Below are positions 39,069 through 48,324 of a stretch of 64,000 nucleotides of DNA, one piece after another. The stretch is taken from the NCBI RefSeq assembly GCF_014649815.1, contig NZ_BMTT01000007.1:242987-306986 (forward strand). Reading direction: 5' to 3'. A program made the position numbers and the translations under genes. Position 1 is the first letter of the stretch. The number at the start of each line of letters is the position of its first letter. The notes beneath the pieces were generated by a model. That model worked only from the letters and a program-made list of their open reading frames with translations, searched no databases and was not told where the DNA came from. This stretch comes from Streptomyces mutabilis (lineage in GTDB: Bacteria > Actinomycetota > Actinomycetes > Streptomycetales > Streptomycetaceae).

Positions 39069-40292
39069 TTACTCGCAGGTGTCCTCGGCGGCGGTGTTCC
39101 CGCTGAACGTCGGGGCCGGGGAATCGCCGGTTCCGGGGTCTCCGGATTTCCCGGGTCCGGTCGGTTCGCCGGGCTCTACGCCACCGGGTGACGCGTCCTC
39201 GCCGGTCCCTGCCGCGATCGCCACGGGTTCGTCCGTCCGCAGGCGGGTGAACAGCTGCTCCGCGTCGGGCTGCACGAGTTGGTCGCGATTGGCGTCACCC
39301 GTGTACGACTCCCGCGGCACGGTCAGGAATTGCACGCGTTCGGTGGGAATGTCGCGCAGTCCTCGTACGAGGTCGTACAAACCGCGCAGGCTCGCCAGAT
39401 CCGGATCCGTGGTGAGAGAAGACGTGGCCGCGTCCAGAACGGGATACAGCTTCACGGGATTCAGCAGTACGTCATTGCTCTGGACCTTGTTGACGAGCGC
39501 ACCCAGGAATCGCTGCTGTCGGTCCATCCGGTCGGTGTCGCTGCCGTCGCCGAGCGACTTGCGGGCCCGGACGTAACCGAGGGCCTGCTCCCCGTCGAGT
39601 GTCACCCGGCCCGCGGGCAGCCTCAGTTCGGCGTCCTCGTCGTTCACCGGCTCGCGCAGGCACACCTCTACGCCGTCGAGCGCGTCGACCATGTCCTTGA
39701 AGCCCTGGAAGTCGACGACCACGTGGTGGTCGATCCGGATGCCGGTGAGCTTTTCGACCGTCCGGATCGAGCACGCCGAACCGCCCACCTCGTAGGCGTA
39801 ATTGAACTGGGCGAACACGGGATCCGAACGCCTCCCGTCCGGGTGGCGGCAGCCGGGCACGTCCACCATCAGGTCGCGGGGGAGGGAGACGGCGGTGGCG
39901 CTGTCCCGGCCCGCGGCCAGGTGCAGCAGGATCGTGGTGTCCGACCGCTCGGTCCCGTCGTTGCGGCCGTAACGGGCGTTGCCGTCACCGGAGCGGGTGT
40001 CCGACCCGATCACCAGGACGTTCTGCGCGCCGCGGACCAGCGCGGTGGGCCGCTCCTTCTCGTACCGGGCGAGCTCGGCGGCCGCCGCCTCGTCGGCGGT
40101 GATGTTGCCGTTCAGCTCGGCGTAGAGGGCCCATCCGCCCCCTACGGCACCGGCGGCAAGCGCGGCGACCCCGACCCCGGCCCATCCGAGCCGTCGCCTC
40201 CGACGGCGCCACCGCAGCCCGTCCCCGGTCGCGGACGCCCCCGCCCCGGGCCCGGGGTCGCCGAGGGGCGTGCCCGCGTCGTCGTCGCTCAC
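39069..40292 (-). CDS. LCP family protein 7
   Basis: The 407-residue protein has a short acidic N-terminus, a run of arginines (RWRRRRRRL), a transmembrane helix near 40-60, and an LCP domain (QNVLVIGSDTRSGDGNARYG, RSDTTILLHLAAGRDS, SLPRDLMVDVPGC, ALGYVRARKS). It has no LytR_C domain; instead a Gly/Pro/Ser-rich tail ends in TCE. I chose GTG at 40292 because GGAGGGAGAC precedes it; longer in-frame starts lack support. It is the first LCP gene in the leftward series. Confidence 0.9.
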   Translation of the reverse strand: MSDDDAGTPLGDPGPGAGASATGDGLRWRRRRRRLGWAGVGVAALAAGAVGGGWALYAELNGNITADEAAAAELARYEKERPTALVRGAQNVLVIGSDTRSGDGNARYGRNDGTERSDTTILLHLAAGRDSATAVSLPRDLMVDVPGCRHPDGRRSDPVFAQFNYAYEVGGSACSIRTVEKLTGIRIDHHVVVDFQGFKDMVDALDGVEVCLREPVNDEDAELRLPAGRVTLDGEQALGYVRARKSLGDGSDTDRMDRQQRFLGALVNKVQSNDVLLNPVKLYPVLDAATSSLTTDPDLASLRGLYDLVRGLRDIPTERVQFLTVPRESYTGDANRDQLVQPDAEQLFTRLRTDEPVAIAAGTGEDASPGGVEPGEPTGPGKSGDPGTGDSPAPTFSGNTAAEDTCE

Positions 40293-40459
40293 GTCTCCCT
40301 CCGTCCCGCACACGTGCGCTCCTACGACCATGACCCGAGCGAGCGCCGGGGGCGGAACGGGGCTGCTCCGAACGGGGCACGACGCACAGGGTCCGCACAC
40401 GCCGGCACCGAACCGACCGGCCTGCGGGCGGGCTGCCGTCCGCACCCGGCTCCACCCAG

Positions 40460-40530
40460 CCCGCGGGCTTTCGTGCCGTGCAGGGCGGCAGGGGTGGGCG
40501 CAGGCGGCACCCCGTCAGCGCCGGGCCGCG
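40460..40530 (+). repeat. Dispersed intergenic repeat, copy 1
   Basis: The sequence around TCGTGCCG...GGGCGGCA...GGTGGGCGCAG, then GCGGCACCCC and CAGCGCCGGGCCGCG, is a diverged copy of the element at 44199, 54723 and 59427. It lies in the 366-nt gap between LCP gene 7 and the TIGR03089 gene. No gene is seen in that gap. Confidence 0.6.
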
Positions 40531-40658
40531 CGCCCCGCCCGGCACCCGCGCCAGCGCCGGTGCTCGCTCAACGCCGGTGTCCGCTCAGCCCCTCACTTCG
40601 ACGCCGGCCTGCCCCCGCACGCGATCACCTCGACGCCGGCCCGCTCCCCGCAGGAATC

Positions 40659-41423
40659 TCACCGCGCCGTGGCCGAGACCCGCTCCGCCTCGATCCGCTG
40701 ATCCAGCACCCCGTCCGCCGCCCGCTCCAGGTGCCGGCACAACACCACCGACCCGCCACTCGCCAACGGCCCGTACAACCCCGCGCTCAGCCCCTCCCAC
40801 GTGTCGTACGGCAACCCCGACAGAATCCGCGCCCCCGGGCCCGTGAGCCCCAGCCCCGACGCCTCCGCCCGAGCCCGCTCCACGACCTCCGCCCCGCTGA
40901 ACTCCCGCCCGGCCACGATCAGCGCGGGTGCCTCCGGGTCCACCGGCACGTACGGCACGAACCGGTCGCCCTGCCCCGGCACCTCCACCGCGTAATCGGC
41001 GAACCCCTCCGGCGCCGCCGGCACGAACCGCCCCCCGAGCGGTCGCAGCGCCAGCGCGACCCGCGGCCCCGAGCACGCCCGCGCCGCCTCCAGCGACTCC
41101 GGCTCCGGCCCGCTCACCACCACGTCCGCCGCCGAGGGGTCACCGGCCACGTCGGCGACCACACCGACCGACGCGCACGCCAGGAGCCACACCGCCGTCT
41201 GCCAGTGCGCGGGCAGCAGCAGTGCGACCCGGTCGCCGGGTTCGACGGACAGTTCGTCCTGGAGCAGGTTGGCTGTCTTGGCCACCCAATTGGCGAGGGT
41301 GGCCACGGACAGTTCGACGCGTTCGCCGGTGGCGTCGTCGTAGAAGGTCACCAGGGGGCGTCCCGGGTCCGCGGCGAGCGCGGAACTCAGCAGGTCGGCA
41401 GGGGTGCGGTCGGTCGCGTTCAT
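40659..41423 (-). CDS. TIGR03089 family protein (N-terminal half of an acyl-adenylating enzyme)
   Basis: The 254-residue protein resembles the N-terminal part of AMP-binding acyl-CoA synthetases (ADLLSSALAADPGRPLVTFYDD, then VELSVATLANWVAKTANLL and GDRVALLLPAHWQTAVWLLA). It stops before the ATP-binding and C-terminal catalytic regions, so it cannot be a complete ligase. This is typical of the actinobacterial TIGR03089 family, whose role is unknown. I chose the ATG at 41423; a TAGGCT box 7 nt upstream suggests a leaderless mRNA. Mycobacteria appear to keep a homologue next to their LCP gene. Confidence 0.8.
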   Translation of the reverse strand: MNATDRTPADLLSSALAADPGRPLVTFYDDATGERVELSVATLANWVAKTANLLQDELSVEPGDRVALLLPAHWQTAVWLLACASVGVVADVAGDPSAADVVVSGPEPESLEAARACSGPRVALALRPLGGRFVPAAPEGFADYAVEVPGQGDRFVPYVPVDPEAPALIVAGREFSGAEVVERARAEASGLGLTGPGARILSGLPYDTWEGLSAGLYGPLASGGSVVLCRHLERAADGVLDQRIEAERVSATAR

Positions 41424-41560
41424 CCGCGCAAGCCTACGCGGGCCCACGGGCGGGCACCGGGCGTACGGCGTACCGCGCCGCCACCGGATCGGACGAAAAC
41501 GTCCTACGGGACGTCAGTTCACAAATGGACACTTGCGTGACCGGATGTCCACGATCCCTT

Positions 41561-42931
41561 ATGCGTGGATTCCTTGCTTCCTCGATCGGTGTCACGTGCG
41601 CGGCGGCCCTGGCCCTCCCGCTTACCCCGCCCGCGTCGGCGGCAACCACCTCCGCGGCCCGGCCCCCGGCCTCGCGGGTGGTCTCGCCCACGGCCCAGGG
41701 GACGGCGCGGAGCGAGGCGCACGTCCCCGGCAGCACCCAGTCGCTGCCCCTCGTCCCCCTCGGCCCGGACCGCGCGCCCGGCGCCGAACCGGGCGTCCCC
41801 CGCCGGGACGTGCAGCGCTTCTCACTGGTCGGCGTCGTCTGGGACGACCCGGCCACCGAACTGCACGGCCAGGTCCAGGTCCGCACCCGCGCCGCCGCCA
41901 CCGGCGCCTGGTCCGCCTGGCAGGAACTGGAGACCCACAACGCCGACCACGCCGCCGACCCGGACACCCCCGAGAGCGCCTCGGGCCGCGTCCGTGGCGC
42001 CACCGCACCGCTGTGGGTGGGCGAGTCCGACGGCGTGGAGGTCCGCGTGCGGGCCCGGAGCGCGCCGGACTCCGCCCGAACCGCCCCGGATGCCCACGGC
42101 CCCGCCGGGCACACGGACTTCGCGCTGCCCACCGGCATGCGCCTCGAACTCGTAGACCCCGGCGAGGGCGCCCCGCCCGCGGCCGCCCCGGCACCAGGGG
42201 ACGGCCCCCGCACCACCGCCCTGACCGGCCGGTCCACGGAGGCCGTCACCGCCTCCGCCGCCGACGCCCACCTCGCCCCGCTCGGCGCCGCCCGGATCCC
42301 CGCGGAGCGGCAGCGGGCCAAGCCGTACGTCGGCCCCCGCCCGAGCATCACCACGCGCCGCGGCTGGAGCGCCGACGAGAAGCTGCGCGACAAGAAGTTC
42401 GTCTACACGAAGAAGGTGAAGGCGGCTTTCGTGCACCACTCGGCCACCGGGAACAACTACCGGTGCTCGCAGGCTCCCTCAGTCATTCGCGGTATCTACC
42501 GCTACCACGTCAAGAGCATGGGCTGGCGCGACCTCGGCTACAACTTCCTCGTCGACAAGTGCGGAAAGATCTACGAGGGGCGGGCCGGCGGTGTGAGCAA
42601 GGCCGTCCTCGGAGCGCACACCTACGGCTTCAACTCCAACAGCATGGGCATCGCCGTACTCGGCACCTACAGCTCCAAGAAGCCGTCGTCGGCCGCCGTG
42701 AAGGCGATCGCCCGGCTCACCGCCTGGAAGCTCGGTCTCCACGGCATGAATCCGCGGGGGAAGACATACCTGACGTCCGGTGGTGGCAATCTCCACCCAA
42801 AAGGTAAGAACGTACGACTGAACGTCATCTCCGGGCACCGCGACGGCTTCGTCACGAGCTGCCCCGGCAAGAAGCTCTACGGCCAGCTCGGCACGGCCCG
42901 CTCGACGGCGGCGAAGTACCAGGGCCGCTGA
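41561..42931 (+). CDS. Secreted N-acetylmuramoyl-L-alanine amidase, PGRP/Amidase_2 type
   Basis: The protein (456 residues from ATG 41561; an ATG at 41525 would lengthen the signal peptide) starts with a Sec signal (MRGFLASSIG...PASA). A 250-residue Ala/Pro-rich and beta-type region follows, then a PGRP/Amidase_2 domain. Zinc ligands are in FVHHSATGNNYRC, GAHTYGFN and the final HRDGFVTSCPG. It cleaves between MurNAc and the stem peptide in the wall. Its place between LCP genes and manC fits envelope remodelling. No Shine-Dalgarno site clearly favours either start. Confidence 0.9.
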   Translation: MRGFLASSIGVTCAAALALPLTPPASAATTSAARPPASRVVSPTAQGTARSEAHVPGSTQSLPLVPLGPDRAPGAEPGVPRRDVQRFSLVGVVWDDPATELHGQVQVRTRAAATGAWSAWQELETHNADHAADPDTPESASGRVRGATAPLWVGESDGVEVRVRARSAPDSARTAPDAHGPAGHTDFALPTGMRLELVDPGEGAPPAAAPAPGDGPRTTALTGRSTEAVTASAADAHLAPLGAARIPAERQRAKPYVGPRPSITTRRGWSADEKLRDKKFVYTKKVKAAFVHHSATGNNYRCSQAPSVIRGIYRYHVKSMGWRDLGYNFLVDKCGKIYEGRAGGVSKAVLGAHTYGFNSNSMGIAVLGTYSSKKPSSAAVKAIARLTAWKLGLHGMNPRGKTYLTSGGGNLHPKGKNVRLNVISGHRDGFVTSCPGKKLYGQLGTARSTAAKYQGR

Positions 42932-42988
42932 GGTCGGCACACCGCACGACCACGCACGACCACCGAAGGCGTCAGGGAACGGTCTGCA

Positions 42989-43020
42989 TACACTGGCCGG
43001 CCGGAAGACAGTTCGGCCGG
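42989..43020 (+). promoter_or_regulatory. manC promoter -10 and 5' leader hairpin
   Basis: TACACT (42989-42994) is a likely -10 box. Three nt later CCGGCCG (42997-43003) pairs with CGGCCGG (43014-43020) around a 10-nt loop, placing a hairpin at the extreme 5' end of the message, 24 nt before the GTG. It might stabilise the mRNA or modulate initiation. Confidence 0.45.
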
Positions 43021-43044
43021 TCCCGGCAGGAAGCAGAGACGACG

Positions 43045-44127
43045 GTGACAGAAGCGATCCTCCTGGTCGGCGGCAAGGGCACGCGGCTGCGTCCGCTGAC
43101 GGTGCACACGCCCAAGCCCATGGTCAGGGCGGCTGGGGTGCCGTTCCTCACGCACCAGTTGGCGAGGGCCAAGGCCGCGGGCGTCGAGCACATCGTCCTC
43201 GCGACGAGCTATCTGGCCGAGGTCTTCGAGCCGTACTTCGGCGACGGCTCGGCACTGGGGCTCCACATCGAGTACGTCACGGAGGAGGAGCCGCTCGGCA
43301 CCGGCGGCGCGATCCGCAACGTGGCGTCCCGGCTGCACTCCGGCCCCGAGGACCCGGTCCTGATCTTCAACGGCGACATCCTGACGGGCCTGGACATCGG
43401 GGCGCTGGTCCGTACGCACGAGACGACTGGCGCGGACGTCTCCCTGCACCTGACGCAGGTGACCGACCCGCGGGCGTACGGGCTGGTCCCGACGGACGAC
43501 ACGGGGCGGGTGCTGGCCTTCCTGGAGAAGCCCCAGACTCCGGAGGAGATCGTCACCGACCAGATCAACGCGGGCGCGTACGTCTTCCGCCGCTCGGTCA
43601 TCGACACGATCCCGGTGGGCCGCCCCGTCTCGGTCGAACGGGAGACCTTCCCGGAACTCCTCGCCACCGGAGCGCACCTCCAGGGCATGGTCGACTCCAC
43701 GTACTGGCTGGACCTGGGCACCCCGGCGGCCTTCGTGCGCGGCTCGGCCGACCTGGTCCTCGGCCGCGCCCCGTCCCCGGCGATACCGGGGCGCTGCGGC
43801 GACCGTCTGGTCCTGCCCACGGCCCGGGTGGCACCCGACGCCAAGCTGGCCGGCGGCACGGTGGTCGGCGAGGGCGCCTTCGTGGCGGAGGGCGCACGGG
43901 TGTTCGGCAGCACGATCCTCCCGGGCGCGGTCATCGAACCCGGCGCGGTGATCACCGACTCCCTCATCGGCACGCGTGCGCGCGTCGGCACCCGCTCGGT
44001 CCTCTCGGACACGGTCATCGGGGACGGCGCGGTCATCGGCGCCGACAACGAACTCCGCTCCGGCGCCCGCATCTGGTGCGACGCCCACATCCCGCCCGCA
44101 GCCCTGCGCTTCTCTTCCGACGCGTAG
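43045..44127 (+). CDS. manC: Mannose-1-phosphate guanylyltransferase-type nucleotidyltransferase
   Basis: The 360-residue protein has an N-terminal NTP-transferase domain (LLVGGKGTRLRPLT near residue 6, TPKPMV near 21, FNGDILTG near 109, LEKP near 155) and a C-terminal left-handed beta-helix of hexapeptide repeats (about 255-345). It joins a sugar-1-phosphate to an NTP. With manB and manA in the same locus the likely product is GDP-mannose; glucose-1-P or another sugar cannot be excluded by sequence. GTG start, with CAGGAAGCAGAG upstream. Confidence 0.88.
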   Translation: MTEAILLVGGKGTRLRPLTVHTPKPMVRAAGVPFLTHQLARAKAAGVEHIVLATSYLAEVFEPYFGDGSALGLHIEYVTEEEPLGTGGAIRNVASRLHSGPEDPVLIFNGDILTGLDIGALVRTHETTGADVSLHLTQVTDPRAYGLVPTDDTGRVLAFLEKPQTPEEIVTDQINAGAYVFRRSVIDTIPVGRPVSVERETFPELLATGAHLQGMVDSTYWLDLGTPAAFVRGSADLVLGRAPSPAIPGRCGDRLVLPTARVAPDAKLAGGTVVGEGAFVAEGARVFGSTILPGAVIEPGAVITDSLIGTRARVGTRSVLSDTVIGDGAVIGADNELRSGARIWCDAHIPPAALRFSSDA

Positions 44128-44198
44128 GCCCCCGGCGGTGGGGCGGGGTGCCCTGCGGCGGCCCGTGCGGGTGTGCGGCTGGGGTGCCTGCGGCACCG

Positions 44199-44260
44199 CT
44201 GCGGGCAGTCGTGCCGCTGGGGCGGCACAGCGGCACCCCGCTACGCCGGGCCGCGACACC
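44199..44260 (+). repeat. Dispersed intergenic repeat, copy 2
   Basis: CTGCGGGCAGTCGTGCCGCT, GGGGCGGCAC, then AGCGGCACCCCGC and ACGCCGGGCCGCG match the copies at 54723 and 59427. The GGTGGGCGC segment is missing. It lies between the convergent manC and DNA glycosylase genes and is internally palindromic (GTGCCGC/GCGGCAC). Confidence 0.7.
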
Positions 44261-44327
44261 CACTCCCGCGCCCAGACCCACGCCGGGTGCCATGGAGCCG
44301 CCGGGTGACGCCAGTCCCCCGGCCGTG

Positions 44328-45317
44328 TCAGAGCCGCTCGATCCCCCGCGGAGCCATCCGCGGCGCCCGCCTCCCCGGCACCCGCCCGCTCAGCAACACC
44401 AACCGAGCCGCCCGATGCCGCTGCCCCGCATACGGGTCCAGCAGCCGCAGCATGACGGAGTCGTCCGCGTACCGGTCCCCGCCCAGCGCGAACCCCACGA
44501 TCCCCGGCAGATGCAGATCCCCCACCGTCACCGCGTCCGGCGCACCGTGACTGCGCTGCACGGTCTCCGCGGACGTCCACGGCCCGATCCCGGACACGAC
44601 CTCCAGCCGCTCCTGCGCAGCCGCCGGCTCCATCCCGGCCGCCTCCTCGAGCCGCGCGGCGACCCGCACCGCCCGCAGGATCGTCGACGCCCGCTTGTCG
44701 TCGACGCCGGCCAGATGCCATTCCCAGGACGGGATCATCGCCCAGGTCCGCGCCGTCGGCATGACGTACATCCGCCCGGGCGCGGGCCCCGGCGCCGGCT
44801 CCCCGAACTTCCGTACGAGCAGTCGCCATGCCTGGTACGCCTCCAGCGTCGTGACCTTCTGCTCCAGGATCGAGGGGATCAGCGACTCCATCACCAGCCC
44901 GGTCCGCGTCAGCCGCAGGCCCGGCCGCCGATGCGCCGTGAAGGCCAGCAGCCTGTGCCGCGGCACGAACGCGGACGGGTCGTCGTCGGCGCCCAGCAGC
45001 CGCGGCAGCTGATCCAGCAGCCACTCCGCCCCCGGCCCCCAGGCTTCGCCCCGTACCGCACCGCCGCGCGCGGTGATCCGCAGCGTGCCCGGACCGGCGG
45101 GCGTCCGGCTGGCCCGCCACACCGATCCGTCCGGCATCGTCCGGAACGTCGGGTCGCCCGGCCCGCGCCGCAGCGGACCGAGGACCAGCCCCAGCTCCAG
45201 TGGCCCGTCCGGCACCCACACGCGCACCCTGCCCGGTGCGGCGGCCTGCCGGGGCACGACCGTCTCCCCGCCGCGCACCGTGGTGCGCGTGGGGCGGGGA
45301 GCGAAACGTCCTGCCAC
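44328..45317 (-). CDS. AlkA-like DNA-3-methyladenine glycosylase
   Basis: The 329-residue protein has a helix-hairpin-helix GPD core. ESLIPSILEQKVTTLEAYQAWRLL lies near residue 145. The HhH is VSGIGPWTSAETVQRSHG near 242, and the catalytic Asp is in DAVTVGDLHLP about 20 residues later, as in AlkA. It should excise alkylated bases in base-excision repair. The N-terminal 100 residues are less conserved. Start GTG at 45317. It is convergent with manC and not obviously linked to its neighbours. Confidence 0.87.
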   Translation of the reverse strand: MAGRFAPRPTRTTVRGGETVVPRQAAAPGRVRVWVPDGPLELGLVLGPLRRGPGDPTFRTMPDGSVWRASRTPAGPGTLRITARGGAVRGEAWGPGAEWLLDQLPRLLGADDDPSAFVPRHRLLAFTAHRRPGLRLTRTGLVMESLIPSILEQKVTTLEAYQAWRLLVRKFGEPAPGPAPGRMYVMPTARTWAMIPSWEWHLAGVDDKRASTILRAVRVAARLEEAAGMEPAAAQERLEVVSGIGPWTSAETVQRSHGAPDAVTVGDLHLPGIVGFALGGDRYADDSVMLRLLDPYAGQRHRAARLVLLSGRVPGRRAPRMAPRGIERL

Positions 45318-45381
45318 TGGTGAGGTCCTTGAGAGGAGTGAGAAGGGAGCCCCTACGAGGGTAGAGGCTCGGCCGGCCGCG

Positions 45382-46689
45382 TCACCGCACCTCGATGAAC
45401 GACCCCGCGTCCCGCTCCGGCCGCGCCTTCGGCTCCTCGGCGGGATGACCGACCGCGACCGCGCCCATCGGGTCCCAGTCGTCCGGCAGCCCCAGCACCT
45501 CCCGCACGACGTCCCGGCAGAACATCGTCGAGGAGACCCATGCGGAGCCCAGCCGCTCCCCGGCGAGCGCGACGAGCAGGTTCTGCACGCCCGCGCCGGT
45601 GGCGACCACGAACATCTCCCGCTCGGCCCCGTCGCGTCGCTCGTCGCCGTAGGTGTGCGAGCCGTCCATGACCAGGCACGGAACGACCAGATACGGCGCG
45701 TTGCGCAGGACGTCGCCCCGCCTGATCCGCTTGCCGATGGATTCCTCGGTCTTGCCGTCCCGTCTGAGATCGTCGATCCACGCGTCCCGCATGGCGTCCA
45801 GCAGACGGGCGCGGGAGTCGGCCGACTCCAGCAGGACGAAACGCCACGGCGTCGTGTGGTGCGGCGCCGGCGCGGTCACGGCCGCCGCCACCGCCCGGCG
45901 CACGGCGCCGGGGTCGACCGGCTCGTTGGTGAAGGACCGCACCGTACGGCGCTGGGTGACCGCCTGCCGCACCGCCTCGGAGGTGCCCAGCCGGAACATG
46001 TCGTCGCGCGCGCCGCGGACCATCGCGCGGGCGCCCTCTCCGCCGTCCTCGGACACCACCTGCGGGAGTCCGCGGACGACGGCCACCGGCAGTCCCGCGG
46101 CCTTGCCCTTGACCAGGTCGCCCGCGGCGGCCAGCTCGTCGGCGGTGGCCACGACGGTGGCGCCGAGCGGATTGCCGTGCGCGTCCGTGCCGCCGCGCAG
46201 GTCGTCCAGGACCCGCACACCGGCGGCGCCGATCGCCACGTCCGTGAGGCCGGCCCGCCAGGGGCGCCCGAAGGTGTCCGTGACGACCACGCCGACGTCG
46301 ACGCCCAGTGCGTCGCGCAGGCCCTCGCGGACGGCACGGGCGGAGGCGTCCGGGTCCTCGGGGAGCAGCAGCACCGTCCCGGAGGGGGTGTTGGAGGCGT
46401 CCACCCCGGCCGCCGCCATGACCAGGCCCTGACGGTTCTCCACGATGCGCAGGGCGCCGCGCCGGGCCACCACCCGTACCGTCTCCGCGTCGATGGCGGC
46501 CTCCCGGTCGGCGGCCTGGACGACGCGGCCCTCGGCCTTGGACACGATCTTGGACGTGACGAGCAGGACGTCTCCGTCGGCGAGGGTGGGCTCGGCCGCC
46601 GCGATCAGCTTGGCCAGGTCGTCGCCCGGCCCCACCTCGGGCAGGCCGGGGACGGCCCACACTCGGTAGCCGGGGGCTGCGTCGGTCAT
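45382..46689 (-). CDS. fbiB: Coenzyme F420 gamma-glutamyl ligase with fused nitroreductase-like domain
   Basis: The 435-residue protein fuses an N-terminal CofE ligase domain (about 1-245; [16 protein letters not shown] near 43, [12 protein letters not shown] near 135, [14 protein letters not shown]) to a C-terminal nitroreductase/FMN-reductase-like domain (about 255-435; [22 protein letters not shown]). This is the FbiB arrangement, which adds the poly-glutamate tail and reduces dehydro-F420. The ATG overlaps the fbiA stop (ATGA), so the two genes are coupled. Confidence 0.93.
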   Translation of the reverse strand: MTDAAPGYRVWAVPGLPEVGPGDDLAKLIAAAEPTLADGDVLLVTSKIVSKAEGRVVQAADREAAIDAETVRVVARRGALRIVENRQGLVMAAAGVDASNTPSGTVLLLPEDPDASARAVREGLRDALGVDVGVVVTDTFGRPWRAGLTDVAIGAAGVRVLDDLRGGTDAHGNPLGATVVATADELAAAGDLVKGKAAGLPVAVVRGLPQVVSEDGGEGARAMVRGARDDMFRLGTSEAVRQAVTQRRTVRSFTNEPVDPGAVRRAVAAAVTAPAPHHTTPWRFVLLESADSRARLLDAMRDAWIDDLRRDGKTEESIGKRIRRGDVLRNAPYLVVPCLVMDGSHTYGDERRDGAEREMFVVATGAGVQNLLVALAGERLGSAWVSSTMFCRDVVREVLGLPDDWDPMGAVAVGHPAEEPKARPERDAGSFIEVR

Positions 46690-47645
46690 GCCTCGCGCAC
46701 CTCCTCCGCCAGCGTCAGCGCCTCCCGGGCCATCCGCGCGGTCGCGTCGAGGTCGGTCATCATCAGCGGGACGGCACGGCAGAGGATGCCGGCCGCCTTC
46801 ACGCGCGTGACGGACTCCGCGTCGACCGTGTCGACCAGCCAGCCGTCGAGCAGCCCCGAGCCGTAGTGCTCGGCGACCGCGGCGGCGGTGGACTCCACGC
46901 CGACCGCCGCGAGGACCTTGTCGGCCATCCCGCGCACGGGGGCGTCGCCGACGATCGGGGAGAGGCCGACCACCGGTACGCCGGCGTCGGCGATCGCCTC
47001 CCGGATGCCGGGCACGGCGAGGATCGTGCCGATCGAGACGACCGGGTTGGAGGGCGGGAAGAGGATCACGTCCGCCTCCGCGATGGCCTCCAGCACACCG
47101 GGTGCCGGCTTGGACTGCGCGGCACCCACCGGCACGACCGCTTCGGCGGGGACCGACGCCCGCAGCCGCACCCAGTACTCCTGGAAGTGGACCGCCTTGC
47201 GCTCGCCGTCGAGCTCGACCGCCACGTGGGTCTCCACGCGGTCGTCGGTCATCGGGATCAGGCGCACCCCGGGCTTCCAGCGGTCGCACAGCGCCTCGGT
47301 CACCGCGCTCAGCGGATATCCGGCGGTGATCATCTGCGTCCGCACGATGTGCGTGGCGAAGTCACGGTCGCCCAGGCCGAACCACTCGGGCCCGATGCCG
47401 TACGCCGCGAGTTCCTCCTTGAGGTGGAAGGTCTCGTCGGCCCGGCCCCAGCCCTGCTCCTCGTTGATGCCGCCGCCGAGCGTGTACATCACCGTGTCGA
47501 GGTCCGGGCAGACCTTCAGCCCGAAGAGGTGGATGTCGTCCCCGGTGTTGCCGATGACCGTGATGTCCGCGTCCGGCGCGGCCTGCTTCAGACCACGCAG
47601 GAACCGGGCACCGCCGATGCCGCCTGCCAGAACCACAATGCGCAT
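46686..47645 (-). CDS. fbiA: 2-phospho-L-lactate transferase (F420 biosynthesis)
   Basis: FbiA/CofD transfers a phospholactyl-type group onto the deazaflavin Fo to make F420-0 or its dehydro form. The 319-residue protein starts [19 protein letters not shown], has [22 protein letters not shown] near residue 38, and [14 protein letters not shown] near 200, all typical of CofD. I chose the ATG at 47645, which gives the family N-terminus. AAGACT lies 6 nt upstream with no Shine-Dalgarno site, so the mRNA may be leaderless. It is the first gene of the fbiA-fbiB pair. Confidence 0.94.
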   Translation of the reverse strand: MRIVVLAGGIGGARFLRGLKQAAPDADITVIGNTGDDIHLFGLKVCPDLDTVMYTLGGGINEEQGWGRADETFHLKEELAAYGIGPEWFGLGDRDFATHIVRTQMITAGYPLSAVTEALCDRWKPGVRLIPMTDDRVETHVAVELDGERKAVHFQEYWVRLRASVPAEAVVPVGAAQSKPAPGVLEAIAEADVILFPPSNPVVSIGTILAVPGIREAIADAGVPVVGLSPIVGDAPVRGMADKVLAAVGVESTAAAVAEHYGSGLLDGWLVDTVDAESVTRVKAAGILCRAVPLMMTDLDATARMAREALTLAEEVREA

Positions 47646-47678
47646 GGCCCCAGTCTTGCAGGCGGGCACGACAGGGCG

Positions 47679-48197
47679 TCAGGCAGTCGTCAACGCGCCG
47701 GTGTCCGGCCCGCGCGCGGTCGTGGCCGAGCACCGCGGGGAGTGCATGGGCATGTCGGTGAGGCCGGGGAAGTAGACGTGCAGGCTGACCGCCGGCTCCA
47801 GCGCGTCGTTGACCACCTCGTGCGCGTGCCCCGGGGCGAACACCTTCTGCGTCCCCGGCCGCAACGCGCGCGTGCCGCGCTCGGTGTGCTCGGTCAGGGT
47901 GCCCTCCAGGACGGTCCACACGCCAAAGGAGGGTCCGTGGTCGTGGCGTCCGCTGCCCTGACCGGGCAGCCAGGACAGGAGCCAGACCTCGTAGCCGGGG
48001 CCGGTGCGCAGCCGGTGGTACCAGCGCGTCGTCGCGTCGTACCGGACGAGGTGCCGCCAGGCGGAGACGTCGGCGGCCAGGGAACGGACCAGGCCGGCGA
48101 ACTCGGCGACGGTGGTCGGGTGCTCGCGCGGCGCCCGGAGGAGGTGGGGGACTTCGAGGATGTCGCCGGCGATCTGGAGGTCGCTGTCGCTGTTCAT
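47679..48197 (-). CDS. Cysteine dioxygenase, cupin family
   Basis: The 172-residue cupin has the iron ligands of bacterial cysteine dioxygenase: GRHDHGPSFGVWTVLEG near residue 84 (two His) and GHAHEVVN near 125 (third His). It oxidises L-cysteine to cysteine sulfinate, removing excess cysteine. The ATG at 48197 follows GAGGAACCACCGCACCC. A 127-nt region with hairpins separates it from a polycysteine leader peptide (48325-48420), so expression is probably tuned to cysteine supply. Confidence 0.9.
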   Translation of the reverse strand: MNSDSDLQIAGDILEVPHLLRAPREHPTTVAEFAGLVRSLAADVSAWRHLVRYDATTRWYHRLRTGPGYEVWLLSWLPGQGSGRHDHGPSFGVWTVLEGTLTEHTERGTRALRPGTQKVFAPGHAHEVVNDALEPAVSLHVYFPGLTDMPMHSPRCSATTARGPDTGALTTA

Positions 48198-48281
48198 GGG
48201 TGCGGTGGTTCCTCGGCGGAAGAGTGCGGGGAGAAGCGGGATGGCGAGGAGCGCCCTGGTGGGGCGGGAAGAGACAGGCGT

Positions 48282-48300
48282 CCGGGTCGCGTCGACCCGG
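48282..48300 (-). promoter_or_regulatory. Hairpin between leader peptide and cysteine dioxygenase
   Basis: CCGGGTCG pairs with CGACCCGG across a 3-nt loop, starting 24 nt after the leader-peptide stop. A second short stem (CGCCC/GGGCG, near 48251-48266) follows. They are candidates for the attenuator or translation-control structure that the leader ribosome would affect. Confidence 0.5.
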
Positions 48301-48324
48301 GAAAACGGCTGGAGCGCGGTGGGC

